In this document: positions 35,879-47,043 of the stretch, in pieces
Layout: every line of letters starts with the position of its first letter
Numbering within the stretch: position 1 is the stretch's first letter
NCBI RefSeq assembly: GCF_032598905.1
Contig: NZ_CP122458.1
Span: forward strand, 6,287,001-6,351,000
Length of the DNA stretch: 64,000 nt
Origin: Streptomyces sp. 11x1
Lineage (GTDB): Bacteria; Actinomycetota; Actinomycetes; Streptomycetales; Streptomycetaceae
Reading direction: 5' to 3'
Notes under the pieces: generated by a model
Databases searched by the model: none
What the model saw: the letters and a program-made list of their open reading frames with translations, nothing else
What the model was told of the DNA's origin: nothing
Position numbers and translations under genes: made by a program

Positions 35879-36520
35879 ATGCAAGGCCACGGCTACGCGC
35901 CGACACCGCCCCCCGGCCCCGATCAAGGGGGCCAGATCACACTCCGTGTGATCTTCGTGGTGGTCGCGGTCATGAGCTGTGGCCTGCTCGCCTGGGCCTG
36001 CCTGCTGCGGCTCGCCTCGGTCACCCGCAGGCCCCGCGACTGGTGGCTGTTCGCCCTGGCGCTCGTCCACGTCGTCGTGACGCTGTACATCATCGGCACC
36101 GACCCGGGCAAGGACGAGTTCACCACCTGGCGCGGTGACGTCGGCATGGGGCTGCTCTTCGGCGGACTCGTGGCGATCGTCGCGTACTACCTGTCCGCGG
36201 ACATACGTCACTTCAGCCGCGCCCGTACGGCCCCACCGTCGCCGTTCGCCCAGACCACGGCGTACTCGGGCCAGACCGGCTACAACACCCAGCCCCCTGG
36301 CTACAACCCCCAGCAGTCCGGCTACAGCTACCCGCCGGTCCAGGCCCCCCAGCCCTACACCCCGACCCCGCCGGTCCCGCAGCCGCCCGTGCAGCAGCCC
36401 CCGCCGCAGCACCAGCAGGGCCCGGACCCGCAGCGCCCCGGGCCGGCCCGTATCGACCAGGTGCGCGCCGAGCTGGACGAGCTCAGTGACTATCTCCGCA
36501 ACCACGAGGGAGACAGGTGA
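35879..36520 (+). CDS. Three-helix membrane protein, Pro/Gln/Tyr-rich tail
   Basis: A 213-residue protein with membrane segments at about 20-45, 55-74 and 86-105. A long disordered stretch follows (about 115-190) full of GYN/PQQ/PPV motifs, then a charged C-terminal helix (QVRAELDELSDYLRNHEG). AGGAG lies before the ATG. The stop overlaps the kinase GTG by four bases, so the membrane protein and kinase are co-translated. It may anchor or be a substrate of the kinase, which itself has no membrane segment. I do not recognise a named family. Confidence 0.75.
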   Translation: MQGHGYAPTPPPGPDQGGQITLRVIFVVVAVMSCGLLAWACLLRLASVTRRPRDWWLFALALVHVVVTLYIIGTDPGKDEFTTWRGDVGMGLLFGGLVAIVAYYLSADIRHFSRARTAPPSPFAQTTAYSGQTGYNTQPPGYNPQQSGYSYPPVQAPQPYTPTPPVPQPPVQQPPPQHQQGPDPQRPGPARIDQVRAELDELSDYLRNHEGDR

Positions 36521-38058
36521 CCCAGGGGCGGGGGACCGGCCGCCTGATCACCGGCCGCTACGAACTGTCCACGCTCATCGGACAGGGCGGCATGGGCCAG
36601 GTGTGGACGGCCTACGACCAGCGCCTCGACCGGCGGGTGGCGGTGAAGCTGCTGCGCCCGGACAAGGTCGCGGGCCAGGAGGCCGACGAACTGCGCCGCC
36701 GCTTCGTGCGCGAGTGCCGGGTCACGGCCCAGGTCGACCACCCCGGTCTGGTGACCGTGCACGACGCGGGCAGCGAGGGCGAGGAGCTGTTCCTCGTCAT
36801 GCAGTACGTCGACGGGGCCGACCTCGCCGACCACCTCGCCGAGCACGACCCGTACCCGTGGCAGTGGACCGTCTCCGTCGCCGCCCAGCTGTGCGCCGTG
36901 CTCTCCGCCGTGCACGCGGTACCGATCATCCACCGCGACCTCAAGCCGCGGAACGTCATGGTCAAGCAGGACGGCACGGTCACCGTCCTCGACCTCGGCG
37001 TCGCCTCCGTCATGGACACCGACACCACCCGCCTCACCCACACCGGTTCACCCATCGGCAGCCCCGCCTACATGGCCCCCGAGCAGGCCATGGGCGGCGC
37101 GGTCGGCCCCTACACCGACCTGTACGCCCTCGGTGTGCTGATGCACGAACTGCTCAGCGGGAACGTGCCGTTCACCGGCTCGACCGCCCTCGGCGTCCTC
37201 CACCGCCACCTCTACGAGCCGCCGGTCCCGGTCCGCCGCATCCGCCCCGAGGTCCCCGAGAACCTGGAGGCCCTGGTCCTCCGGCTGCTCTCCAAGGACC
37301 CGCAGCACCGCCCGTCCTCCGCCCAGGAGACGTACGAGCAACTCCGCCCGCTGCTGCCCGCCCGCGGTGTGCCCACCGGCTCCCCGCTCGACCCCACGCG
37401 CCCCTTCCTGCGCCCGCACGCCCCCTGGCCGGACCGCGCCCGCATCCCCGCGCCCCAGCCGTCCGCCGCGCCCGACCCCGCGCCCGCGGCCGACAAGCCC
37501 GACGTGGCCGGCGCCGTCGACGAGGTCAAGCGCCTCCTCGGCGAGGGCCGCATCACCCAGGCCGTCGACATCCTCGGCGCGATCCTCCCGGCCGCCGCCG
37601 CCCAGCACGGCGAGCACTCACCCGTCGTCCGCACCCTGCGCAAGCAGTACGCGGCCACGCTGATGGACGACGGCCAGTACCGCCGCGCCCTGCCCGAGCT
37701 GCGCCGTCTCGCCGACGAGCGCGCCGCCGAGGCCGGCCAGGCCGACACCCAGGCACTGCGCTACCGCTACGACTCCGCCCAGTGCCTCGAACAACTCGGC
37801 GAACCGGCCGCGGCCCTCGCCGAGTACCGCTCCCTGCTGCCGTACTACGAGAACCAGTACGTCGGCGGCGACCCCGAACTCTCCCTCGACGTCCGCCGCC
37901 GCATAGGCCACCTGCTCCTCGCCCTCGGCGACCGCGGCGCCGCCCACGAGACCCTGGGCCGGCTGCTGCTCGACGTGGAACGGCTGCGGGGACCGGGCCA
38001 CCCGCTGGCGGGCGAGGTGCGGCGCACCCTGCAGTGGCTGGGGCAAGTGCGGGGCTGA
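36517..38058 (+). CDS. Soluble Ser/Thr kinase (PknB-like) with TPR tail
   Basis: A 513-residue protein. Kinase domain about 14-275: glycine loop IGQGGMGQVW, Lys44 in VAVKLL, HRD at 139-141 (HRDLKPRN), DLG at 159-161 in place of the usual DFG, and APE in YMAPEQ. A Pro-rich linker (about 285-325) follows. The C-terminal half has several TPR-like helices (ALRYRYDSAQCLEQLGEPAAALAEY). There is no transmembrane helix or PASTA domain, unlike PknB. GTG start overlapping the membrane-protein stop suggests that protein recruits it to the membrane. Activity is likely, since catalytic Lys and both Asp residues are present. Confidence 0.9.
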   Translation: MTQGRGTGRLITGRYELSTLIGQGGMGQVWTAYDQRLDRRVAVKLLRPDKVAGQEADELRRRFVRECRVTAQVDHPGLVTVHDAGSEGEELFLVMQYVDGADLADHLAEHDPYPWQWTVSVAAQLCAVLSAVHAVPIIHRDLKPRNVMVKQDGTVTVLDLGVASVMDTDTTRLTHTGSPIGSPAYMAPEQAMGGAVGPYTDLYALGVLMHELLSGNVPFTGSTALGVLHRHLYEPPVPVRRIRPEVPENLEALVLRLLSKDPQHRPSSAQETYEQLRPLLPARGVPTGSPLDPTRPFLRPHAPWPDRARIPAPQPSAAPDPAPAADKPDVAGAVDEVKRLLGEGRITQAVDILGAILPAAAAQHGEHSPVVRTLRKQYAATLMDDGQYRRALPELRRLADERAAEAGQADTQALRYRYDSAQCLEQLGEPAAALAEYRSLLPYYENQYVGGDPELSLDVRRRIGHLLLALGDRGAAHETLGRLLLDVERLRGPGHPLAGEVRRTLQWLGQVRG

Positions 38059-38195
38059 GCCGGACGTGGCACGAGGCGGTGCCGGAAGTCGACGTGAATC
38101 GTTGGTCGAATGGCTGGCCGAGAGCAGGGCCACTGCCTACCATCGATCACCGCAAGACTTTGTGCTCCGCCGCACAATCTCCTCGGGAGGCTCAC

Positions 38196-38867
38196 TTGCA
38201 CCGCCGCCGTCGCACCGCGCTCCTCTTCTCCGCAGCGATCGCCGCCGCGGCCCCGCTCCTCACCGCCTGCGGAAGCGACGCGCATCCCGGCGCGGCGGCC
38301 GTCGTCGGCGACGACCGGATCACCGTCGCGCAGCTGGAGAACCGGGTGAACGAGGTGCGCGCCGCCCAGCGCGCCGCGAGCAAGGACGACAGCCAGTACC
38401 AGCAGGCCGTCGCCCAGACCAGCGCCCTCACCCGCAACACCCTGAACGGCATGGTCCTGGAGAAGGTCCTCGACCAGGCGCTGAAGGACGCGGGCGTCAC
38501 CGTCACCCGCAAGGAGATCCAGCAGTACCGTTCCGGCCTGGAGACGGAGGCCGGCGGCGCCGCGGCCCTCGAAGCGGCCTACCTGCAGCGCTACAGCGTC
38601 GCCCCCGAACAGCTGGAGGAGAGCCTCCGCAGCGATGTCGAGGTCCAGAAGCTCGCCGCCGCCCTCGGCGCCGACCTGAACAGCCCGGAGGGCGGCACGG
38701 TCTTCTGGAAGGCCCTCTCGACGGCCTCCGAGAAACTCGACGTCGACCTCAACCCCCGCTACGGCAGCTGGGGCGTCGACAAGGCCTCCGGCCGCGTCGG
38801 CCTCCTGGAGGCCAAGACCCCGTGGCTGAAGGAAGTCACGGGAGCGGGGTCGCAGGAGTCGGCGTAG
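38196..38867 (+). CDS. SurA N-terminal-like lipoprotein chaperone
   Basis: A 223-residue exported protein with a TTG start. GGGAGG lies five bases upstream, and a lipobox LLTAC (Cys25) follows. The mature part opens with AAVVGDDRITVAQLENRVNEV and continues as a helical domain, the N-terminal fold of SurA/PrsA/trigger-factor-like chaperones. No parvulin PPIase domain follows. It probably assists folding of exported proteins at the outer face of the membrane. It lies between the kinase and mazG genes in the same direction. Confidence 0.82.
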   Translation: MHRRRRTALLFSAAIAAAAPLLTACGSDAHPGAAAVVGDDRITVAQLENRVNEVRAAQRAASKDDSQYQQAVAQTSALTRNTLNGMVLEKVLDQALKDAGVTVTRKEIQQYRSGLETEAGGAAALEAAYLQRYSVAPEQLEESLRSDVEVQKLAAALGADLNSPEGGTVFWKALSTASEKLDVDLNPRYGSWGVDKASGRVGLLEAKTPWLKEVTGAGSQESA

Positions 38868-38923
38868 CGCTGGGCGAAACCGGTGCTTCGGGGGCCGTCG
38901 GTGGCGTGGGTTACGTTCGTGGG

Positions 38924-39940
38924 GTGAACGCACACCGCCCCGACGGCGACCCCGCCCCCACGGCCCCCGAGACGTCGTCCCCCGACCCCGGCCGAGTCGT
39001 CCTGCTCACCACCAGCCACCGGGTGGCGCCCGGCCTGCTGTCCTGGCCCGCGTGGCAGGCACTGCACGGGGCGGACCGCGTCCTCTGCGCGGACGAGGCG
39101 CACCCGCAGCTCCCCTATCTGCGCGAGGCCGGCGTCACGGTCGAGCGGGCGACCCCGACGGCCGAGGAACTGGTCGACGCCTGCGCCGGCGGCCGCACCG
39201 TGGTCGTGGTGGCCACCGCCGAGGGCGAACCCCGCCTCACCGACGGCCTCGCCCGCCTCGCCGGCTCGGGCCGCCTCACGATGCCGTCCCTGGAGCTGCT
39301 CCCCGCCTCCTACGACCTCCCCGGCGCGCGCCTGCTCGACCTCGTCCAGGTCATGGACCGCATCCGGGCCGAATGCCCCTGGTCCTCGCAGCAGACCCAC
39401 AAGGGCCTCGCCAAGTACGGCATCGAGGAGGCGTACGAACTCGTCGAGGCCATCGAGGAGGGTGATCGCGAGGAGCTCCGCGAGGAGCTGGGCGATGTCC
39501 TCCTCCAGGTCGTCTTCCACGCCCGTATCGCCGAGGACGACCCCGACGCCCCCTTCTCCATCGACGACGTCGCCGCCGGCATCATCACCAAGCTCATCCA
39601 CCGCCACCCCCATGTCTTCGGCGACGCCACGGCCACCACCCCGGAGGAGGTCAAGGCGCACTGGCTGCGCACGAAGGCGATAGAGAAACGCCGGGAGTCC
39701 GTGACCGACGGCATCCCCCTGGGCCAGCCCGGCCTCGCCCTCGCCGCCAAGCTCGCCTCCCGCGTCCGCACCGCCGGCCTCGCCGTCCCGCCGCCCCAGG
39801 GCCACGGCATCGGCTACGAACTCCTCACCCTCGCCGCCCGAGCCGAGGCCGAGGGAATCGACCCCGAAGCGGCCCTGCGGGCAGCGTCCCGCGCCTACCG
39901 CGACGCGATCCGAACCGCGGAGGGCCTGGACACGGACTGA
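38924..39940 (+). CDS. mazG: MazG nucleoside triphosphate pyrophosphohydrolase
   Basis: A 338-residue protein. An N-terminal domain of about 110 residues (VVLLTTSHRVAPGLLSW...) is common in actinobacterial MazG. The MazG core starts near residue 140 with RAECPWSSQQTHKGL, then metal-binding EEAYELVEAIEEGD and EELGDVLLQVVFHA. The metal-binding Glu and Asp residues are present. It hydrolyses NTPs/dNTPs, including damaged ones, to the monophosphate and pyrophosphate. The chosen start is the GTG at 38924; no strong ribosome site is seen. Confidence 0.93.
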   Translation: MNAHRPDGDPAPTAPETSSPDPGRVVLLTTSHRVAPGLLSWPAWQALHGADRVLCADEAHPQLPYLREAGVTVERATPTAEELVDACAGGRTVVVVATAEGEPRLTDGLARLAGSGRLTMPSLELLPASYDLPGARLLDLVQVMDRIRAECPWSSQQTHKGLAKYGIEEAYELVEAIEEGDREELREELGDVLLQVVFHARIAEDDPDAPFSIDDVAAGIITKLIHRHPHVFGDATATTPEEVKAHWLRTKAIEKRRESVTDGIPLGQPGLALAAKLASRVRTAGLAVPPPQGHGIGYELLTLAARAEAEGIDPEAALRAASRAYRDAIRTAEGLDTD

Positions 39941-39941
39941 C

Positions 39942-40433
39942 ATGCCCCGGAGCGACGAAACTCCCGACCTGCTGTGGGACGAGGTGAAGGAGAACTTCGA
40001 CCCCGAACTGATGGGCGCCTTACCGGACCTGCACGTCCCGAACACCTCGGCACGGCACTGGCAGGCGCTCCTCGATCTCGTCGCACACAGGGGCTGGCAG
40101 CACGAGTACCTGGAAGGCACCGCGCCCCTGGCCGTGCCGAGCGCCGCCCGCGCACTCGCGCGACCGCCCGGCGCCGAATGCCCCCAGCTGAGGGTGTGGC
40201 CGACGGAGGGCATACTCGCGATCTTCCGATTCCTCTCGGACGAGCAGATCGACTTCGACGTGGACCTGCGGGAGATCCAGGGCCAGGACCGGCTCGACGC
40301 GTTCTGTGGGTTTCTGTGTGACCTCGGCCGCCACCTCGGCAAGCCGGTCGTGATGTGCCCGGAGGGGGCGTACGACCACCCGGTGCTCGGGTTCGACCCC
40401 GCGCTTGACCGCGTCCGCGTGCTGGGTGACTGA
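39942..40433 (+). CDS. Conserved hypothetical, 163 aa
   Basis: The ATG begins one base after the mazG stop, so the two are probably one operon. The product is soluble and acidic, with two visible blocks: HWQALLDLVAHRGWQHEYLEG near the middle-left, and IDFDVDLREIQGQDRLDAFCGFL with GKPVVMCPEG near the end. The look is that of a small immunity-like or SMI1-adjacent fold, but I do not recognise the family and assign no function. Confidence 0.75.
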   Translation: MPRSDETPDLLWDEVKENFDPELMGALPDLHVPNTSARHWQALLDLVAHRGWQHEYLEGTAPLAVPSAARALARPPGAECPQLRVWPTEGILAIFRFLSDEQIDFDVDLREIQGQDRLDAFCGFLCDLGRHLGKPVVMCPEGAYDHPVLGFDPALDRVRVLGD

Positions 40434-40517
40434 GGCCCCTCGACCCCCGCGGGGCGCGCGGACGACAAGACCCTGGCCGGGAGGGAGGTCGCCCGGGGCG
40501 CCCGCTACCGTCGACGG

Positions 40518-41828
40518 GTGACCGAGCAGCCCGTACCCAACCCCACCGGCACTCCCGCGGCGCCCCCCGCGCCCGACCTGTTCACCTGGGAGTTCGCCAC
40601 CGATCCCTACCCGGCGTACGCCTGGCTCCGGGAGCACGCGCCGGTCCACCGGACCCGGCTGCCCAGCGGTGTGGAGGCCTGGCTGGTCACCCGCTACACC
40701 GACGCCAAGCAGGCCCTCGCCGACGCGCGCCTGTCGAAGAACCCCGCGCACCACGCCGAGCCCGCCCACGCCAAGGGGAAGACCGGCATCCCCGGTGAGC
40801 GCAAGGCCGAGCTGATGACCCATCTGCTCAACATCGATCCGCCGGACCACACGCGGCTCCGCCGCCTCGTCTCCAAGGCGTTCACACCCCGCCGCGTCGC
40901 CGAATTCGCCCCGCGGGTCCAGGAGATGACCGACCAGCTCATCGACCGCTTCGCGGAGACGGGCGAAGCCGACCTCATCCACGACTTCGCCTTCCCCCTG
41001 CCCATCCACGCCATCTGCGACCTGCTCGGCGTCCCCCGCGAGGACCAGGACGACTTCCGGGACTGGGCGGGCATGATGATCCGGCACGGCGGCGGCCCGA
41101 GGGGCGGTGTCGCGCGCTCGGTCAAGAAGATGCGCGGCTATCTCGCCGACCTCATCCACCGAAAGCGGGAAGCCCTCACCGCGCACCCCGCCCCCGGCGA
41201 GGACCTCATCTCCGGCCTCATCCGCGCCTCCGACCACGGCGAGCACCTCACCGAGAACGAGGCCGCGGCGATGGCGTTCATCCTGCTCTTCGCCGGCTTC
41301 GAGACGACCGTCAACCTCATCGGCAACGGCACCTACGCCCTGCTCACCCACCCCGAGCAGCGCTCCCGCCTCCAGACCTCCCTCGCCGCGGGGGAGACCG
41401 CGCTGCTCGAGACCGGCGTCGAGGAACTCCTGCGCTACGACGGCCCCGTGGAACTCGCCACCTGGCGCTTCGCGACCCACCCCCTCACCGTCGGCGGGCA
41501 GGACATCGCCCCGGGCGACCCCGTCCTCGTCGTCCTCGCGGCCGCCGACCGCGACCCGGCCCGCTTCGAGGACCCCGACACCCTCGACCTCTCCCGCCGT
41601 GACAACCAGCACCTCGGTTACGGCCACGGCATCCACTACTGTCTCGGCGCCCCCCTCGCCCGCCTCGAAGGCCAGACCGCGCTGGCGACGCTCCTCACCC
41701 GTCTCCCCGACCTTCGACTCGCGGTGGATTCAGCCGATTTGAGATGGCGAGGAGGGCTCATCATGCGGGGATTGCGCACGCTTCCGGTGCAATTCGCCCC
41801 GCAGGGGCGGTTCGTGGGTGGCGCGTGA
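40518..41828 (+). CDS. Cytochrome P450, CYP107-like
   Basis: A 436-residue class I bacterial P450. The I-helix motif is LLFAGFETTVN; the ExxR motif lies in EELLRYDGPVE; the haem-binding loop is GYGHGIHYCLGAPLAR with the Cys ligand. It uses external ferredoxin and reductase, and none is adjacent. CYP107-type enzymes usually oxidise macrolides, fatty acids or other secondary metabolites; the substrate here is unknown and no biosynthetic cluster is nearby. GTG start after a short purine run. Confidence 0.93.
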   Translation: MTEQPVPNPTGTPAAPPAPDLFTWEFATDPYPAYAWLREHAPVHRTRLPSGVEAWLVTRYTDAKQALADARLSKNPAHHAEPAHAKGKTGIPGERKAELMTHLLNIDPPDHTRLRRLVSKAFTPRRVAEFAPRVQEMTDQLIDRFAETGEADLIHDFAFPLPIHAICDLLGVPREDQDDFRDWAGMMIRHGGGPRGGVARSVKKMRGYLADLIHRKREALTAHPAPGEDLISGLIRASDHGEHLTENEAAAMAFILLFAGFETTVNLIGNGTYALLTHPEQRSRLQTSLAAGETALLETGVEELLRYDGPVELATWRFATHPLTVGGQDIAPGDPVLVVLAAADRDPARFEDPDTLDLSRRDNQHLGYGHGIHYCLGAPLARLEGQTALATLLTRLPDLRLAVDSADLRWRGGLIMRGLRTLPVQFAPQGRFVGGA

Positions 41829-42033
41829 ACGGTACGTAGTAGTACCCGGGCAGCCCGTAGCCCTATCGCATTCCATGGCGAAAAGTGACACTCGCTCAAC
41901 TCTGTGATCTCCACGTGATCTGCGCTGCATTAACTTGTGACAACTGATCGACTGCGGCTACGTTCACACGTCAGTGCGAAGGGGTCATCACACCCTTCAC
42001 ACCGGTCACTGCTGTCGTGTGAAAGGCAACCGC

Positions 42034-43059
42034 ATGCTCTCCGGGAACGGTCGTCACCGTCGCCCCCGTCAGGCGCCCGCCCTCCTCGTCGCGGCCGGAG
42101 TGACCGGCTCGGCCATCGCGATCCCCCTGCTCGGCGCCACCGGCGCGAGCGCGGCCAGCGGAACCACCTGGGATCAGGTGGCGGAGTGCGAGAGTGGTGG
42201 CTCCTGGAGCGCCGACACCGGGAACGGGCGCTACGGCGGCCTCCAGCTCACTCAGGCGAACTGGGAGAAGTACGGCGGCCTCGACTACGCGACCAGCGCC
42301 GACCAGGCCAGCCGTTCGCAGCAGATAGCCGTCGCCGAGAAGGTGCTCGCCGACCAGGGCGTCGATGTCTGGGCCACGTGCGGTCTGCTGCACAACCTCG
42401 GCGGCGACTCCGGTTCGGCCGACGTGGACACGGGCGTCGCGGACGACTCGGCGAAGTCGGGTGATTCCTCCGAGTCTTCCAATTCCACCGATTCATCCGA
42501 CTCATCCGACTCATCCGACTCATCCGATTCTTCGGATTCTTCGGATTCGTCAGGTTCGTCCACTTCGGCCGGGAAGGCCGACGGCTCCGACTCGGCCGGC
42601 TCGACCTCCGGCGGCGCCGACGGTTCTGCCAGGGCCGAGGCCGGCACGGACGACTCTGCGAACTCCGAGGGTGCAAAATCGGGCAAGTCGTCACAGGGTG
42701 AGAGCTCTTCGGCCGATGAGAGCGAGGCCGGCACCGGCCGCCACCGCGGCGCCAGCGCCGACGAGAGTGCCTCCGCCGACGCGGAGGCCGCCACGGACGC
42801 GGCCGCGGGCTCCCGTGCCGCCGACCCCGCCCCCTCCGGCCGTCACGCCTCCCGTGGCGGCGACACGGCGCGGGCGGCCGCGGACGGCGCGTACACGGTC
42901 CGTGCGGGCGACAGTCTGACGCGGATCGCCGACTCGCTGGACCTGGCCGGCGGGTGGCGCGGGCTGTACGCCGAGAACGAGGGCACGGTCGGAACTGACC
43001 CGGACCTCATCCTTCCCGGTCAGACCCTCGAAGTCGGTGCCGAAACGGGCGAAAAGTAG
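42034..43059 (+). CDS. Rpf-type transglycosylase with Ser/Asp linker and LysM
   Basis: A 341-residue exported wall hydrolase. The signal peptide is about residues 1-40. The resuscitation-promoting-factor/transglycosylase domain is at 41-118 (WDQVAECESGG, with the catalytic Glu, and YGGLQLTQANW). A long linker of SSD and Ser/Glu/Ala/Gly repeats follows, then a C-terminal LysM (YTVRAGDSLTRIADSL...PGQTLEV). It cleaves peptidoglycan and binds it through LysM, supporting spore germination or resuscitation. The ATG at 42034 has GAAAGG upstream. It appears equivalent to S. coelicolor RpfC by position, from memory. No riboswitch precedes it, unlike its neighbour. Confidence 0.9.
   Translation: MLSGNGRHRRPRQAPALLVAAGVTGSAIAIPLLGATGASAASGTTWDQVAECESGGSWSADTGNGRYGGLQLTQANWEKYGGLDYATSADQASRSQQIAVAEKVLADQGVDVWATCGLLHNLGGDSGSADVDTGVADDSAKSGDSSESSNSTDSSDSSDSSDSSDSSDSSDSSGSSTSAGKADGSDSAGSTSGGADGSARAEAGTDDSANSEGAKSGKSSQGESSSADESEAGTGRHRGASADESASADAEAATDAAAGSRAADPAPSGRHASRGGDTARAAADGAYTVRAGDSLTRIADSLDLAGGWRGLYAENEGTVGTDPDLILPGQTLEVGAETGEK
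42490..42550 (+). repeat. Nine-base tandem repeat coding for SSD units
   Basis: Repeats of TCATCCGAC and variants ending TTCGGATTC encode a run of Ser-Asp-Ser units within the Rpf linker. Such arrays vary in copy number by slippage, which here would change linker length in steps of three residues. Confidence 0.75.
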
Positions 43060-43139
43060 CGAGAGTTCGGGTCACCGTTCGCCCCTGAATGCCCGTTTTG
43101 ATCTCCGTGGGAGATGAATCACAGATCCCCTGATCGTCT

Positions 43140-43169
43140 TTGAAATTCGGGCAATCACCTGTTTACGGT
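43140..43169 (+). promoter_or_regulatory. Sigma-70-like promoter for the riboswitch and rpf gene
   Basis: A -35 box TTGAAA (43140-43145) is separated by 18 bases from -10 box TACGGT (43164-43169). Transcription would start near 43176, about 25 bases before the ydaO-type aptamer. Confidence 0.55.
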
Positions 43170-43199
43170 CGTGACCGCTCGCCACAGCGGGCCCCTGCG

Positions 43200-43426
43200 G
43201 TCGGTACGCCGAATCCTGCCAACGGCCGCAAGGAACAGTCGTCGCGTCAAGCGCCGTAGGCAGGAGCGGGGGACCCAAGGTAAGTGCCGGGTCCGGTGGT
43301 TGCGGCCCTTCGGGGCGTACGTCCGGAACCGGCTAGGGGTGAAGCCGTGCCACGTGAGCCGAGAGGCGAGCGGGCGCGGCCGGGCAACTCAACCGGCCCG
43401 AACCCGACAGCTCACCTCGCAGGCGT
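43200..43426 (+). ncRNA. c-di-AMP (ydaO-yuaA) riboswitch
   Basis: Conserved blocks of the ydaO aptamer occur in order: CGCCGAATCCTGCC near 43207, GGAGCGGGGGACCCAA at 43263-43278, TAGGGGTGAAGC at 43333-43344, and CCCGAACCCGACAGCTCACC with CGCAGGC at about 43397-43424. It ends about 20 bases before the ATG of the second Rpf gene, so it can control either transcription or ribosome access. In S. coelicolor this class binds c-di-AMP and lowers expression of rpfA and other wall-hydrolase genes. Control of this gene in the same way is a strong inference. Confidence 0.92.
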
Positions 43427-43432
43427 CGGTGA

Positions 43433-45839
<2,407 letters not shown>

Positions 45840-45862
45840 CGGCAACAGTAGGAAGCGTCGTA

Positions 45863-45906
45863 CGTACGTCCCCGTACCGGTCCCGTACCGTGTGCGGGGA
45901 CGTACG
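45863..45906. terminator. Hairpin between eno and divIC
   Basis: CGTACGTCCCC (45863-45873) pairs with GGGGACGTACG (45896-45906) around a GC-rich loop that can pair further. It may end or weaken eno transcription before divIC, or mark the start of a divIC promoter region. Confidence 0.5.
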
Positions 45907-45950
45907 CGCGTGCGCGCGGGAGAAGGCAGAAGCGGAAGGGGAAGCGGGAC

Positions 45951-46433
45951 ATGGCCGTGAAGGACCGGGACCGGGACCGTTTCTCCACCGCGACCCGGCT
46001 GAAGGTGCTCGGTGAGCAGACGGCCGCCCGGGTCTACCGCTCCCAGGCCAAGCGCCAGGTCCGCCGCTCCCGGCTGACCGGCCGGGCCGCGCTGCTCGCC
46101 CTGGTCCTCTGCTCGATGATCGTGGCGCTCGCCTATCCCATGAGGCAGTACGTCTCCCAGAGCGCCGAGATCGCCGACATGCAGCGGGAGCGGGAGGAGG
46201 CGCGCGAGCGGGTCGAGGAGTTGCGCGACCTCAAGGCGCGCTGGCAGGACGACGCGTACGCCGAGCAGCGCATCCGCGAGCGGCTGCACTATGTGATGCC
46301 GGGCGAGACCGGTTACACGATGATCGACCCGGACGCGGCGAAGCAGTCCCGTACGACCCAGGGGGCGGCCGACCGTCCCTGGTACACCAATGTCTGGGAC
46401 GGGGTCGACAAGGCCGACGCCGCCGACAGCTGA
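45951..46433 (+). CDS. divIC: Septum formation initiator DivIC/FtsB
   Basis: A 160-residue bitopic protein: a basic N-terminal tail, one membrane helix at about 47-65, then a coiled coil (about 70-97, EIADMQREREEARERVEELRD, given here in two halves EIADMQRERE and EARERVEELRD). The DivIC/FtsB motif WQDDAYAEQRIRERLHYVMPGE follows, here as WQDDAYAEQRI and RERLHYVMPGE. It forms a complex with FtsL and FtsQ at the division septum. Position directly after eno is conserved in actinobacteria. The ATG has a GGGA-type purine run upstream. Confidence 0.93.
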   Translation: MAVKDRDRDRFSTATRLKVLGEQTAARVYRSQAKRQVRRSRLTGRAALLALVLCSMIVALAYPMRQYVSQSAEIADMQREREEARERVEELRDLKARWQDDAYAEQRIRERLHYVMPGETGYTMIDPDAAKQSRTTQGAADRPWYTNVWDGVDKADAADS

Positions 46434-46491
46434 ACGGCCACCTTCGTGACCGTCAACCGATGAGCCACACCGAGGACTTGAGTAGCAGGTT

Positions 46492-47043
46492 ATGCAGACC
46501 CCTCCGCCGCCCACCCCGCGCACCGAGCCGACCGACGCCGACGTCGAGGCCTTCCAGCAGCAGCTCGGGCGCCCGCCGCGCGGGCTGCGCGCCATCGCGC
46601 ACCGCTGCCCCTGCGGACAGCCGGACGTCGTCGAGACGGCGCCGCGCCTGCCGGACGGGACGCCCTTCCCCACGACGTACTACCTGACGTGTCCGCGCGC
46701 GGCCTCCGCGATCGGCACGCTGGAGGCGAACGGCGTGATGAAGGAGATGACGGAGCGGCTGGGGACCGACCCGGAGCTGGCCGCCGCCTACCGGGCCGCG
46801 CACGAGGACTACATCGCCCGCCGTGACGAGATCGAGGTCCTGGAGGGCTTCCCCAGCGCGGGCGGCATGCCGGACCGGGTGAAGTGCCTGCACGTCCTCG
46901 TCGGCCACTCGCTGGCCGCCGGTCCCGGCGTCAACCCGCTGGGCGACGAGGCGATCGCGATGCTGCCGGAGTGGTGGGCCAAGGGCCCGTGCGTCGTGCC
47001 GGCGTCGGCGCCCGAGAAGACCGAGCAGGAGGAGGACCAGTGA
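46492..47043 (+). CDS. DUF501 protein
   Basis: A 183-residue soluble protein of the DUF501 family. It has a CPCGQPDVVETAPRLPDGTPFPTTYY block with three conserved Cys residues in the full protein and a GMPDRVKCLHVLVGHSLA block near the middle. The family is almost always encoded between divIC and ppx in actinobacteria; its function is unknown. The Cys/His pattern hints at metal binding. The stop overlaps the ppx GTG by four bases. Confidence 0.9.
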   Translation: MQTPPPPTPRTEPTDADVEAFQQQLGRPPRGLRAIAHRCPCGQPDVVETAPRLPDGTPFPTTYYLTCPRAASAIGTLEANGVMKEMTERLGTDPELAAAYRAAHEDYIARRDEIEVLEGFPSAGGMPDRVKCLHVLVGHSLAAGPGVNPLGDEAIAMLPEWWAKGPCVVPASAPEKTEQEEDQ

